A stretch of 64,000 nucleotides of DNA from Perca fluviatilis (GCF_010015445.1 NC_053116.1:23643107-23707106); one strand, 5' to 3'. Counted from the stretch's first letter, positions 36,961 through 51,253 are shown. The notes: a model not told the origin generated them from the letters alone. Numbers and translations are program-made.

Positions 36961-39900
36961 TCTTACATAGACCTACTAGGTGTAGCAACAAGTGTATAGT
37001 GCAGCTTAAAAGACTACCAGAGGGGCTGGAAAGTTACTTCCGAGTAAGTAATCAGTTGGAGATTACACATTACTTGCTAGTTTTAGTTTTGTGAATGTGT
37101 CAATCAAACATCAAAATACTTGTGATAACTTGGTATAGATAATCCCAGTAAATGTCATTTGTTTTTCTGTAACACTGTAACCCCTCAACTTGTTTTTCTA
37201 CAAAAAACAGATCACTGATTGCAAAAAAGTCAATTATTGCACATTATTACTGTTATTACTGTCTTCTGATATGAATCATAGTTCTTTTTAGTTCTTGCCA
37301 TATGTCTTACAGCTATATGAGTTTAATGGTAATTACAGCATACAGGAATCCGCTCCTCCTAATGATTGGTATATGATAATAAAAATAAGTGAAGTAGCCT
37401 GAATGTGTTTGTTGACAAGCTGTGCAACAAGCTCCGTTAATTCTAGACACTTTCATTCCGTTTTGCCCCCTTTGTTGGCCTATACTGTGATAGAGGCCAA
37501 GCATTGTGGAACATAATAATCCTGATTATTACAATAACATCAAACATCGCACGAGACCTCAAACCGAATCCAATGGCATGACAGGCTCCGACAAATCTCC
37601 AGCCATCAAGTCAAGCAAAATATTTTCTCTGCCCAATCACGAGGGCACATTGCTTCCTGTCCTGGAGACAGTGTCACCCAATGGCTCCTTCTTTTCCATC
37701 AACCGTGTTTCCTGTGTTACAGGGCATTTTATAGCGAAAAATAATAACCCATTCTCACATGAAGCACTCACTCATGCATGTCATGTTTACAGTATTTAAA
37801 ACAGCTGACAGAGCAGAGAACATCGGCGTAACTTGGACAGGAAATGTGATTATTAGTCAGGGTATCTGTGGCTCTGGAAGAGAAATTGATAAAAAAAAGA
37901 TATCAGGATTTCCTGTTTGTATCAGATAAGTGCTATATACAACTTGCCTTTCATATGGTTGATAATGTAATAGGATGCTAAATATCTAAATTATAAAGAA
38001 GCACAGAGACCAAAGACACAAATAGACATACAATTAATTGCACACCACTGTATTTTATTTGATTATCTTGAGTGAACATTTTATTACTAAAATTGTCAGA
38101 TAAATAAAATAAAAGGATTTTCTTATTGGCTCAACATTCCACCATTTTAAAGTGTCCTTTATCTTCTTTAACCATCTGACTCAGAGTCAGTAATGAATAG
38201 ATGTGCAGACAGCTGAAGTGGTCCTGTATTATAAATCAATGACGGTTTGTAATTCTCTTCATTTAAACAAAGGGCAAACGAATAAAAACCCATTAAGATG
38301 ACATGTGAATTGGCAAACAAACTGTTTAATTTGTGTCTGCTGTGTGAAAGGGGCTTTCCGTCCGTGGGCCCGGGGGCAGCCCAAATTTACATCTGATTGG
38401 AGTTTAATGGCCCATGGCCGCTTTTACTGCACAGTCACTATGGCGACCAAGCTTTTCTCAAGATTTTCAACAGACTAAAATGTCCTTTTTTTTGTCCATT
38501 TGAAATGTGTCATGCGAGCCAAATGGGGCTGGGGCTTGTATGTATCAATTTGTTTCTGTTGCGGGGCCCACACTAGCCCTGCAATGAATATATGGGCCAT
38601 TGAATCCCAGCACACAATAGCCACAGCTGATGCGGTTGCCACAGAGACACGCCCACACAAAAGGTCGGAATGATGACATATGGTCCAAACCTGCCCAGTC
38701 GGTGGACCCCCAATAGGCGGACTGCATTGATGGACAAAACCCCACGTTAGCCATTTATCCGTGCCTACTCATTTCATGGTAAGATAAACTTTTTAGAACG
38801 TTTCCACAGCTCATGCACAAGAAGTAAACGGCTGGTGAAAAAGCTACCATGTAAAGTGGGGGGAATTTGTTATTAAGTGATTAACAAAGGCTTCTTTACC
38901 ACCTGCTTCTACATTAATACGGACATTAAAGGCCCCTCTTTTTGTTTAAGGTGAAAGAGAAGAGATGGAGGAAAAAAGCATTAACTTAAAGACATAATAG
39001 AATGAAGCATATGTCAGTACCTTCAACATCCTCTGACCCAAAACTCTTCATATGAATGTGAGTTTTTTTTTCTGTTGCTTCTGTGTTTATTGTACTACGT
39101 TCACTATAAGGAATTTGTTTTTGCTCAGGAATGTTATTTTTTAGGTTTATTATATTAAGTAATTGTATTGTTATTTTCAGATACAGAATTTTGAACATTT
39201 TAAATTATAAATAAGTTGTTAATGAACTTTTTCAACATGTTCCAGAAGTGCAAAAGTTGGTGAACTGTCCACCTTGAAAGTAATTATTTATCAGAATCTT
39301 CCATATAAAAAGAAATCATGTTCTGTGTTGTAAACTGTATTGTTTGTTTATAGTCTGCATGTTTACACTGTACAATGTTTGTGTGTTTTTCTTTCACATT
39401 TCCTACTAGTTTAAATGTAGAAAATGTTGTTTTTGAAAATTATGATTTGTTAAAATCTAGGCCTTTATATCCAGGAAGAAAATAAACAGCCATAAAGGAT
39501 TGCACATTTGTGCAAAAAGCTGATATTTGGTATCTTTGTTGCTACATTAACTATCAGCTAAGATAGGACAACTGCACAGGAAGCACCTGAGTCAGCTGTG
39601 TGCTGCAATTGAGAATGCGTGAAAACTAGTTAGCAAGCTAAACGTAATAGATAAATGGTTGAAACAGTCAGCTCCTGTAATTTCATAGGGTGGTGTGAAT
39701 GCAAACTTGATCAAACCTACTGAAAAAAGAGAGACCACACATAAACATCAACAAATCCAAGAACACTAACTTTATGTAATTAATACTGTGCAATAACATT
39801 CAGTTTAAAATCAATTTAAATGGTGGTATATTTATGGCGGTACATTACATCATAGTGGTGCTAAATGAATAAGTAGAAATCTATTTGAAAGTGGCCAAAA

Positions 39901-40534
39901 TAAGGTGAAACAAACATTTTACAACTTAGATAATTTATGTTTTCCTATATGGGTTTCTGGGTGTCTTGTCAAAGTAGTGAGATGTCAGTTATGATCTAAT
40001 GAGGATCTGGTAGTTAAGATAAAAGATAAAGATAATCAGCACTGTGACATCAACACAGACCTGCCAACTGTTTAAGGGGAAAACCCTCAGAGAACAGGAG
40101 TTTAATTAACTCTTAAATTTAATTAGGCTTAATTCCATTACGAAAGATAAGCAGTGTGAACAAGACATTTCAGAGTTGACCCGTTTCATTACTCACCACT
40201 GAAATATGTGATGATGTCATTACAGGCTTTGTATAATGGGAGGGCTGCAATGGGTCACTTATTCACTTAAGTCAGTGCAGATGCTCTACTTTTAACTGGC
40301 ATATAGAAACATGGAAGCGATTCCTCTCATTTGAGGCTTTGACGTAATTACATTTTGTATAAAGGTGTGAGACATTAGGGCAAAATACTCACTTATTAGA
40401 GACATAACAACTAAGCAACTGAGAGTTCACTATTGACAGTATTAGTGCTACAATTACAAATTGATTACTTGATTAGACTATCAACAACAAAAAATGAATC
40501 GTTGGCAATTTTGTTAATTAATTCATGAAATAAA
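36961..40534. other. Intergenic desert with possible regulatory blocks
   Basis: No gene was recognised. The block at about 37030-37090 has AGTAAnnAGTTnnAGATTAC words like those of decayed hAT repeats. The blocks at 37410-37800 and 38330-38760 are complex and GC-richer. The latter includes an RFX-like half site (ggttgccacagagac at 38633) and resembles a conserved non-coding element. This was judged on composition only. Confidence 0.35.
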
Positions 40535-42840
40535 TTCATAAATAGAATAGAATAGAATACACTTTATTGTCCCCGAGGGGAAATTTGTCTTGGGCACAGT
40601 GCCACATCCGTTGCTTCACAACACAGACAATATGTAACATAAAAACATTCTCAAGTTAAATACAGTCAAATAAAGTGAAATAAAATAAAATCAACATAAA
40701 AGTGAGATCAGCACAGCGTCCTGAGACACAAGGACACAAAAGCACAAAAGACAAAGAGGACACACATGACAGCACAGAAAGCACAACATCCTGAGAATTA
40801 ACTGTAATAATTAAAGTGCGAAATGTTAAAATAGCTGGGGTATTTACTGGCCCCTGTTCCGTGCGGACTAAAATGTACTATTGGAGTTCAGCAGCTTAAC
40901 AGAAGTTGGAATAAATGATAACTTTAGTCTGTTTGTTTTACATCTTGGCACACGGAATCTTCTGCCTGATGGCAGAAGTTCATATTCAGGGAAGAGAGGA
41001 TGTAGTGAGTCTGCGGTGATTCTTTCAGCTTGTTTTCTGACTACTTGCTCATACAAGCTCTGTATGGGATCGTACTCTTTCCTCCCTATTATCCTCATAG
41101 CTGCCTTGTGTGTGCTGACCAGCCTGCTTTTTAGCTGCACTGTTAGGTTGCCAAACCATGCTGTGATTTCCATATCTAATAATGCTCTCCAGAATCGCCC
41201 GGTAGAACATGAGCATGATCTGGCTGCTTACTCCATACAGTCTCAGTCGCCTTAAAAAATATAATCTCTGCTGCAATTTATTACACAGATGGTCAATGTG
41301 TGTTTTCCAGCAGAGAAGATTGTCTATGTGGACACCTAAGTATTTGTAAGACATGACCTGGATAATTTTCTGATTTTTTATGACAACCGGCTCATGGTCA
41401 ATCACTTGCCTTGGGTCAAAGATCATCTCCTGTGTTTTGTGACATTTAAGATAAGATGGTTGGTGTCACACCACTTAATAAATGTGTCTATCTCATCATG
41501 GTACACAGACGGATTTATGTCCTTCTGAAGAAGGCTCAAAATTGCAGTATCATCTGCAAATTTTATAATATAGTTATTTGGGTGTACTGTCCTACAGTCA
41601 TTGGTATACAATGTAAAAAGTATGGGTGATACCACAGAACCTTGTGGGACCCCCATACTGCTATGTTTAACCTCTGACAGCGTGCCGTTAACTTTCACCT
41701 GTTGTGTCCTATTAATCAAAAAGGAATAAAAACATTTAACCAGGGCAGTATTGACATGCATATTATTCAATTTCTTTAAAAGCAGATAAGGTTGCACAGT
41801 ATTAAATGCTGAACTAAAATCAGCAAATAATATTCTGGAATAGGCTTTTGTATCCTAAGGTGTTTAGAAGTAAGATGCGAAATGCAGAGGATGGCATCTT
41901 CAGTACTGCGTTTATGTTTATAGGCAAATTGCCACGTGTCCAATACCGGCTCAACCTCTGCCTTAAGCTGGGACACTACAATTTTCTCAAGGCATTTCAT
42001 TACAATAGGGGTCAAAGCTATGGGGCGAAAATCATTATTCACTGAGGCGGAGGGCTTTTTAGGAACTGGTGTTACAATGGATTTCTTCCATAAAGCTGGA
42101 ACAGTGTGCGTGTCCAGAGACCGTTGGAATATGGGACACCATGCTGGTGTTAGTTCCTCTGTACAGTTTTTAAGCAGAAAAGCTGGTAGTCCATCTGGGC
42201 CTGTTGACTTATTGGTGCACACCTTTTTAAAGAGGCGCTGAACGCTGGCTGGATCCACTTCCAGCCAGCGGGTGTAATCATCATCAGGCATAGATTGCCG
42301 CACACTGTCCAGCTCCTGGGAGCAATGTTCTGACTTGAACCTCAGGAAAAAGTCATTCAGGTCATTTGCCCTTTGTAATTCATCTACTGCAATGATTGTT
42401 TGTTTTGGAGGGTTCATATTAGTGACCGATTTCATAGTAGCCCACAGTTTTTTAGTATTTGATGTTTGTATACTATTTTCCATGGTTTTGCCTATGTTGT
42501 TCTCTTGTATTTCTGAGGAGCTGTTTGAGCTCTTTTTGAACAACTAACAATGCTGCCTTATCTTTGTTTCTAAAGGCTTGCTTTTTCCGATTTATGCAAT
42601 TTTTAATCTCTTTTGTAATGTAGGTTTTATTGTTGGGGTAAACAATAATATTTTTCTTATCTACCACATTGTCAGAGCAGAATTTTATATAATCAGTTAT
42701 TGTTTCAGTAGCATCATCAAGCTCTAGTGCATGAAATATAGACCAGTCTGTACACATAAAACACCCCTTTAAAGTCTCAACATAAAGCAATACTGACAGA
42801 CATTCTTTGGCTCCAGCTTCTCAAATCTTCTGCTTTTCTC
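40535..42840 (-). mobile_element. 5'-truncated Rex1/CR1-like non-LTR retrotransposon (LINE)
   Basis: The minus strand encodes most of a reverse transcriptase in four overlapping broken frames. The first is the region before the polymerase (42790-42473; CTDWSIF, YPNNKTYITKEIK). Next comes the N-terminal half of the polymerase (42543-41776; NKSTGPDGLPAFLL, DFRPIALTPIVMKCLEKIV, QFAYKHKRSTEDAI). Then comes the catalytic core (41797-41423; MGVPQGSVVSPILFTLY, KFADDTAIL). The last two frames hold the thumb and C terminus (41426-41049 and 41173-40868; YKYLGVHID, LPSGRRFRVPR). Frame changes lie near 41850, 41430 and 41170, so it is inactive. The endonuclease is missing. The 3' end has an AATAAAGTGTATTC motif and a short (TATTC)n tail at 40543-40560. 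The clade within CR1/L2/Rex1 is inferred. Confidence 0.85.
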
Positions 42841-42960
42841 TGATATTGTTGTAAATTATTGAATTATTATTTGGTTTTGGACTTTTTGCCATACAAAACC
42901 TACGGTGGCCGGGAAGTGCAATGCAACATTACAAAGAATGAAACACTTTTACAAAGCTCG

Positions 42961-43240
42961 AGACAAATTTACATTTTGGAAAACAAATTTACATTTTGGA
43001 AAACAAATTTACATTTTGGAAAACAAAATAACATTTTAGAAAACAAATTTACATTTTGGAAAACAAAATAACATTTTCGAAAACAAATTTACGTTTTAGA
43101 AAACAAATTTACATTTTGGAAAACAAAATAACATTTTCGAAAACAAATTTACGTTTTAGAAAACAAATTTACATTTTGGAAAACAAAATAACATTTTAGA
43201 AAACAAATTTACATTTTAGAAAACAAATTTACATTTTAGA
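42961..43240 (+). repeat. Minisatellite in left arm: about 14 units of 20 bp
   Basis: Two main unit types (AAATTTACATTTT and AAAATAACATTTT) alternate in part as a 60 bp higher-order pattern. Changes at the unit end (GGA, AGA, CGA) and an ACGTTTT variant mark individual units. Confidence 0.95.
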
Positions 43241-44280
43241 AAACAAATTAACAAGATGCAAAACACTTTTACCAGTCCCGAAACAAATTTACAAATGACA
43301 GATTCTTCACGGAAAGGGAATGTACCACATACCGGAAGTGATGAGGTGTTGTTGGTGAGCGCAGTCAATTTGTGTTGTTGTGAGTGAGTATATGGCGTGA
43401 ATGAAGTTTATGGTGACTTTACGTGTGGTCGGTGTTTGGAGTTTTTATATGACGCGGACCTGACGGAAACATTGGAAAAACAGGGAACGTATCGACAGCC
43501 GCGGCCGGATCGAAGCTACAGCAGGGGGGCAGCTGAGTCCGTCTGCAGCTGCAGGACCTGGAGCTCACTGCCCATTCCTGGGAGCCAAAACCGACACCAC
43601 GCAGCTGGAGACCCAGGCCGTATTGCTGGGCCCGCTGGAGGGAAGGGAAGCCCGGGAGAATCAGATCCAGGACTAAACGGAGCGGACTGTCACAGCCTGC
43701 TGAAGTTTAAATCACAGGTTTCCTAAAGGGAGTCTGGCGGGACTCGGACTGTGGACGACGAAACACGACTTAAAGTCTCGTTAAATAAATAAATACATGC
43801 AGAAATAAATGAATCATTAGTGGGGGAGTGAGCCTGGACATTTCAGTCTGTTTAAACTTCACTTTGAAGCAGAACCTCTTAGTTCAGAAGGGTGAAGTTT
43901 CCGTTTGTACTCATATCTGTGAACTGATTATAATAAATATTCTTTGTATTAACACATTAATTAGTCTCTTTGTCTTTTTGTTTAAAAAAACTAGAACATC
44001 GCATGAGATTTTGACGATTTATAGTGATTTTATTTCCGTTAGACCTTTGCCTACATTGACGCTGATGCATTAAGGACGGCCCATAGACAGTATATAAGGC
44101 AGTGCCTCCCCTGTTCCAAGATGGCGGCTCTATTGACGCATTCGATCCATAACTGCCGTAGTCATGGCGACATGTATACAAAACCTCATCACTTCCGGTA
44201 TGTGGTACATTCCCTTTCCGTGAAGAATCTGTCATTTGTAAATTTGTTTCGGGACTGGTAAAAGTGTTTTGCATCTTGTT

Positions 44281-44660
44281 AATTTGTTTTCGAAAATGTA
44301 AATTTGTTTTCTAAAATGTTATTTTGTTTTCCAAAATGTAAATTTGTTTTCTAAAATGTAAATTTGTTTTCGAAAATGTTATTTTGTTTTCCAAAATGTA
44401 AATTTGTTTTCTAAAATGTTATTTTGTTTTCCAAAATGTAAATTTGTTTTCTAAAATGTTATTTTGTTTTCCAAAATGTAAATTTGTTTTCCAAAATGTA
44501 AATTTGTTTTCTAAAATGTAAATTTGTTTTCTAAAATGTTATTTTGTTTTCCAAAATGTAAATTTGTTTTCTAAAATGTTATTTTGTTTTCCAAAATGTA
44601 AATTTGTTTTCCAAAATGTTATTTTGTTTTCCAAAATGTAAATTTGTTTTCCAAAATGTA
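44281..44660 (-). repeat. Minisatellite in right arm: about 19 units of 20 bp
   Basis: Inverted counterpart of the left array with the same two unit types in a different order and number. It accounts for most of the length difference between the arms. Confidence 0.95.
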
Positions 44661-44838
44661 AAAGTGTTTCATTCTTTGTAATGTTGCATTGCACTTCCCG
44701 GCCACCGTACAAAACAAACAATTTGAGGGCTTTTACCCATTAATTAACAGCAATGAAAAAATAGTCAACAGATCAACAGATAATGTAAAGGATTGTCAGC
44801 TGCAGCCCTAAATTCTGATGTCTATACACAAATACAAG

Positions 44839-44912
44839 CACACACACACACACACACACACGACACCGACCGACGACGCACCGCACACGCCCACCCACCC
44901 ACACCACACACA

Positions 44913-44947
<35 letters not shown>
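44839..44947. repeat. Degenerate (CA)n tract
   Basis: Two CA stretches separated by a CGACACCGACCGACGACG / CCCACC-type interruption. Confidence 0.9.
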
Positions 44948-45578
<631 letters not shown>

Positions 45579-47303
45579 TTGTGATCACATGAGCAGACAC
45601 ACAGATTGTACAGACCCCACCCTTAGACCCCACATTGTACAGCATTATGCAGAGTTCCCATGAATTCACACAGAGCTCTAAAAATACCCGCAAGGGAGGA
45701 AATCCCCACATTCCGCAGCAATGGACCTGCACTACAAAGACATCCAAACAATAAGCCTCATTCGATTTCGGAATCATCCCAGACAATATAGGAAGACTGA
45801 GGCATCAGAGAGTTGTTTTTCCCGGATAGACTGTTGTGTCTAGGAGTGGAAACCTCTGACCACTGCCGCTGACTCATGGCAACTGGCCATATGTGAAAGA
45901 ATGGGCTGCACAATGACACATATAAAAACATAAAACACATAAATGGAAGCTAACCTATGTCCACAATGGCACAGAAGTATCCACAGGCCGGCAAAGGCAG
46001 GATGGTAAAGGCATGAAAGTCAGAGGCAGTGAGAAGTTTCTTGTAGCTACAGGTCACACCTGTTATCAAGCTTTAGTTTGATAAATGGAAATCAACTCAT
46101 GAAAGCAAAAGTTGATATTCAGCAGGTGGTTAATTCATGAGTCAGTGTTACAGTAATGTCCTATGTTTTGTACGCCCACCATCTGCATCACCACCCTATT
46201 GACTCCTGTTCAGTATAAAAATATAGTGCTTCTTACACACAAAAAAACCCAGAGAGTATAACTCGGCTAGCAATTACTTTTTCTTGCAAAATGTAAATGG
46301 GAAAACAAATTAGTAATCTATAAGTGTAGTTTCTGGGAGACAGGGTTGACTGACACCACAGTGGCCTCTTACAGTAAAAAAGTTACCAAACAACAGAGAG
46401 ATGAACAAGTTCACCAGACTGACTCATCTATGCCCTGTGAATCTATGAGGCTTGGATGTGCTTATATCAGTGGGTGAAAGCTGCAGATCCGATCTATCTC
46501 TGTGACCAACTTCATCAGAGCTCAGGTCACTCATTCTCAGAGAGATCCCTCATTTAGACAATGGGGTTTAATGACTCACAAAACTTTTCTTTGCTGACAG
46601 CTTGATGGGCGCTGGCATTGTCAGGCCCAAAGGATGAAGGTAATAATACGAGCTATTAATTTGCAGTTGGCTTTGTTAAGAGAATTTTGGTTCTTGTAGG
46701 CGAGTACATGGAGGATATAGGTTATAAAAACAGTATCAGGTACGATCATCATCGTAATAATTAAATGCATGTATATAATTTAAGACACATACTGTAAATG
46801 ATATACAGCTTACAGTTTATGCATGTGTGTATTAAGTTTAGTTTAGTTCCACGCATTTTATAAGATATAAAAGATATTTATATGTATAAAAAATATATGT
46901 ATAAGATACTATACACTGGTGTAATCAGTGGACAGTTCCTGCAATTTAGTACAGATTGTACTCTTCCCACTTGGAGTATGAAACTCTGGACTCAATGAGG
47001 ATCAAATAATGCAATACCTTCCGCTTGATTGACAGCTTAACAAAGACAATGGGGCAGAGTGATTTGTCAATGGGTAAAAATCAACACAAAGAGCTATTGA
47101 TTGGCAGGAGAGAAAGGGGAAGAGGACAATGAGTGCGACTGTGGGATCTCGCTGAAGTGATCAATACTGGAGTTCTGCATGAGGGAGCCATCTCACTTTG
47201 TGTTTATACAGTCAGACACAGAGCAAAGATCAGCTATTGTACAGCTGCATTGGTGCTGTCAGTCAACATAAGGCAACACTGCAGGGGGTGGCCGTTCACA
47301 CAG

Positions 47304-47305
<2 letters not shown>
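45579..47305. other. Intergenic DNA, no gene recognised
   Basis: No domain-bearing frame and no mobile element was identified. The stretch 46500-46680 is moderately complex. Confidence 0.45.

Positions 47306-47385
<80 letters not shown>
47306..47385. repeat. (CA)n microsatellite
   Basis: Pure CA array of about 80 bp. Confidence 0.97.
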
Positions 47386-47388
<3 letters not shown>

Positions 47389-48633
47389 AAAGCTCACATT
47401 ATCTCAGACTGCTCCCAGAACTGACAATCAGTTAGAGGTACTGGAGTTCTTAGAAACAAACACCCACGTGTCTTTTTATCACACAGAAAATTATTAATAA
47501 TTTCTTCTGAGCAACTACGTGGTTGATTTAGTTGTTGCTCTGGATGAACAGAAAAAGATGTGAATAGATATCAGGGACTATTTCTTTAGTAGAGAGAAGG
47601 GGTGAGCAATACATGAAAAACTTGCTAGCAAGTAAAACCAGACCCAGAAATACCCAATAACAAAACTGATTATTGACACAGATACTTCTTACCATTACCG
47701 TGCCCACTGTGTGTGTTTGGCCTATGCTAATCTTATCAAGGCTCATGGCATGGCAAGGCTTAGGCATGTTTTCATCATGGGGCCCGGTTACTTCAGGTCT
47801 TGAGAGCAGAACATGACTGGAGATGAGTGCTGGACAGGTGATCCATCCCTGGAACGATCACCACCACCAGCAGACAGAAAGAAACGTGCAAAGCCAAAAG
47901 GTGGCTGCAAAGGCATTGTATACTTTCTGTCAGTGCGTTGCTAAGTACCACTAAAAGGCTGTTTGTTATATAGATAAGAGTACAGCAGTGTGGTGACTGA
48001 TGTGTGCAGGGGAGTTTGAAAGTGGTCACAGATTATGTGTTTTATCATTTCCTGTTATGTCAGTTGTAATATTCAAACTAACACATTATTTCTCAACAGT
48101 ATTTTTCTTTGATTTGGACATTATAGTGCATCATTCTGCACAATCTACAAAAGCTGAGCTAGATATGTCTACTGCTTATATCAAATTGATGGTAGGTAAT
48201 TTTCACAGAAAAGTAGCGAGGAAGATACAGCTCCTTTGGTTTTGCAATAATGTTGGTCAAAATGTATCTAAAGTCAACCACTATGAATACCAGCTGTAGA
48301 TAAAGCTATGCCAAGACTTTAACACTTATTAAATCTTTAAATCAAATGAAAAACAGAGTATTTAATTTCTCATCTGAAAGTCTGGTTTATGAGTTTGTCT
48401 GAGATATGTGTGCAGCTTAAACCAAAAACCTGAATTACATAACTGTGATGCTAGTTTTCAATAGATGTAAAACCTTATTTAAGGTAGACATTTTACTAAA
48501 GTGTTATGTCCCAAAGGGATTTAAAAAAAAAAAGGTAAATTATAGCTACTTGATTGGTGCAGTCACTATATTTTGTTTGTATGACATTTGACTAATGTCT
48601 TCTGGGAGTTGGGCATTAAGAAACCATTTGTTT

Positions 48634-48634
<1 letters not shown>
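47386..48634. other. Intergenic DNA, no gene recognised
   Basis: Only short frames without domain features. Confidence 0.45.
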
Positions 48635-48680
<46 letters not shown>

Positions 48681-48716
48681 ATGCGTGTGCATGCGTGTGT
48701 GTGTGTGTGTGTGTGT
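48635..48716. repeat. (TG)n microsatellite with GCATGC interruptions
   Basis: TG array broken by two GCATGCG segments. Confidence 0.95.
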
Positions 48717-51043
48717 ACCCAGCTGCATTCTCAGCTCTCTTTGCCCATTCTCTGGGTGCATTTGTTTGGAGTGAGCCCATCCACTTATTGACACTTGTCT
48801 CTCCTGCCTCTTGCATGACAATCCAGGCAATAAAACCACGAGTGGAGCACACACTGTTCAACAGTTACCATAAGATAAACAAGAGCAAAGAGGATGAGTG
48901 TTTACCTTCCCAGGGCATGAAAAGAGATGGAGAGGGAAGAAGAAAGAAAAAGAAGAAAAAAAAGACAAGGGCTCATCTCATAACTCCAACTCCCTACCAC
49001 ACGCAGTGCAAAGACAAAACGACACACATACTCTAATCGCCTGTGCTACATTTTCAGTGTCTGCTTGGCATTTTCTGTCAAAATCCATATGTAAATAAAC
49101 TTCATGATAAAGAATGGTAAAAAAAAATAAAAACCTTATCTAATGACATGGTTAAGGAAGGAAGAGCTGGACATTTTATAAAGGTGATGGCACCTTTTCA
49201 AATCCTGGTCACATCTACTTTAAGGATTTGTGATAGAGACACACACAAAGGATAGTCTGATGAGATGGGACCAGACACCAGGACATCCTGTTTAGGGGAC
49301 AATGCACCCCTCTCTACTGTGCTAAAGTGATAATGCTCTTGCAACAGTGCGGCTGTCATCACCTAGCTTAGCCAGGGTCCAGAGAGGACCACGCAGGTCT
49401 CAGCACCGTGGGATAGCTGGTCAGGAAATACAGCTTTTCAACACCTCCCAGAGTAGAATATCCTTCTGTCAAATATGATTGTTGTTCTTTTGCTAACTAT
49501 AAGACAGGGACTGAAAATTGGATAGGGAAATGTGTAGAATGCTAACTTTGCATGTTTTGTAATGTAAAGGGAAAGTGAATAAAAGGAATAGAGAGACAAT
49601 AGAGAGACAAAGTGCAATTGTACTTGCAGGTTCTGTTCCAGAAGTAACAAAATGTCATTCAAAATCAATTTGAAATGTGTTAAAGTGTAAATGATTACAA
49701 ATCCAGCCCTGGAACAAAACCTTTTAGACAGGGATGGTACATTTTATGACATACCTATGACAAAAGCAAGACAGAGAGTTCGGAATGGTATAAACTTATT
49801 TTAAAGAGCAGAGTTATAACTAAAGACTTTGAAAAATAACATAAGAAGATTGGAAAGGGTGGATATGACAGACAGTTATGATAACGTATAACACGCTGGT
49901 AGAAAAACTTTATGGAACCTTTATTTTTTTAGTGCTAGCAAATTAATTGTTGTTTAGCTTTGGTATGTCTGTGGCTCTCTATATTCTCTATATTCCAACA
50001 ATGTACTTATTTATTTTCTTATCAAGTGTTCAATGAGAAGATTGATATCAATTTGATCTGCTCCATTTAAGTTTTGCTTGTAAGCAAAGAAGACATCAAG
50101 TGCCACAATGTCTTGAAGCTAACTGTTTCCCTTGCTTCCAGTGATTATGCTAAGCTAGGCTAAAAATGTCATGAAAGGGTGGATCTCAAAGGTTTGTAGC
50201 TTGCTTCTTTGCAGCAGGTGGCTAGGTGGTTAGTTTCAGATGGCAGTTTTTGTTACAACATTTCAACAACAGCCCAGTCACGGAAAAAAAAGTGCATAGA
50301 AACCTCTTAAACAACTCTTGCAGCATGAGGCTACTCTTGTTTTCCCCTTAATTTGCCAAGATATAGCCAAGATATGCAGCTTCTATTTGTTGCTAGCATG
50401 GTTGTGTACCTCATGCCTGCATCTGTAAGTTGTTTATGTTGGTCATGAACAGATGGTCGTGAAGGACAAGTGTAAAAGGCTAACAGTAATAAACAAAAGT
50501 AGTATATTTAGCCATATTCCAGCAAGTGTTCATTGGAGTCCTGTGCTACATGTTCTTTGTATTTGTTTGTCCTTTTGTTACCTGATTAAATAAAGGTTAT
50601 AATGAGTGATGTTAAAAAGCCTCTATAGGCAATTTTATACTTTTCTTTTGCTGTGACATTGGGATCCACTGTAATTGAATCCAAGCTGACTACATATTCT
50701 GCTTTTTCAGCCTACAGGGTGTTTGATATGTAAGATTTTCAGCGGAGTATTACAAATACAGTATAATACTTTGTAGGCATATAAGCTATTAGACCTTTCC
50801 ATTACAGGCCTTGTGACATACTATATAAGGAAACACACAGGTGTAACTAATAGTATTAATAATGGCTGCATTCCATTTTGATTTACCAGTCCCTGATATG
50901 AAGGCTCACTGGCAAGAATGACTGTAATGTGAGAACAATTTGTGAAATACTGGTAGGTCAAATGCTCTTTTCACACTGTCACCTAACAACCACACAGTGC
51001 AAATGTGTACACTCAAATGCACTGCTTTTACCCAACACACAAA

Positions 51044-51044
<1 letters not shown>
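48717..51044. other. Intergenic DNA, no gene recognised
   Basis: Contains a purine-rich low-complexity run at 48930-48965 and otherwise AT-rich DNA. No gene was seen. Confidence 0.45.

Positions 51045-51079
<35 letters not shown>
51045..51079. repeat. (CA)n microsatellite
   Basis: Short pure CA array. Confidence 0.95.
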
Positions 51080-51082
<3 letters not shown>

Positions 51083-51253
51083 GGCACACACGCACAGAAG
51101 GAGAGGAAGAGGATAAAATGCACTCGTACACAAAAACAACAGGCGCAGGCATCTTAAAAAAGACACATGAGTCAGATCACTGTGCATGATGTTCTCAAGT
51201 GTCATATTGGGGACAAGTCTGGGCATGTGGTGAGACACAGGGTAAATCACACA

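Larger units (their letters stand above)
42901..44709. mobile_element. Long foldback DNA element with 20 bp repeat arrays in both arms
   Basis: Both ends begin TACGGTGGCCGGGAAGTGCA when read inward. The left arm spans 42901-43350 and the right arm 44182-44709. They are near-identical inverted copies, including the inner words cggaaagggaatgtaccaca and ccggaagtgatgagg. Each arm contains a tandem array of a 20 bp unit (AAACAAATTTACATTTTGGA and an AAACAAAATAACATTTT variant): about 14 units on the left and about 19 on the right. The 830 bp interior has no recognised transposase. It includes a frame at 43397-43726 without a domain and a segment with TATATAA and aagatggcgg (44089-44128). A 7 bp match acaaaac lies next to both ends but is not in clean register. 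The superfamily is unknown. Confidence 0.8.

Noticed and set aside
42893..44715. acaaaac as the target duplication of the foldback element
   Set aside because: The match exists on both sides but its register differs by one or two bases relative to the inverted ends, so it cannot be taken as a proven duplication.
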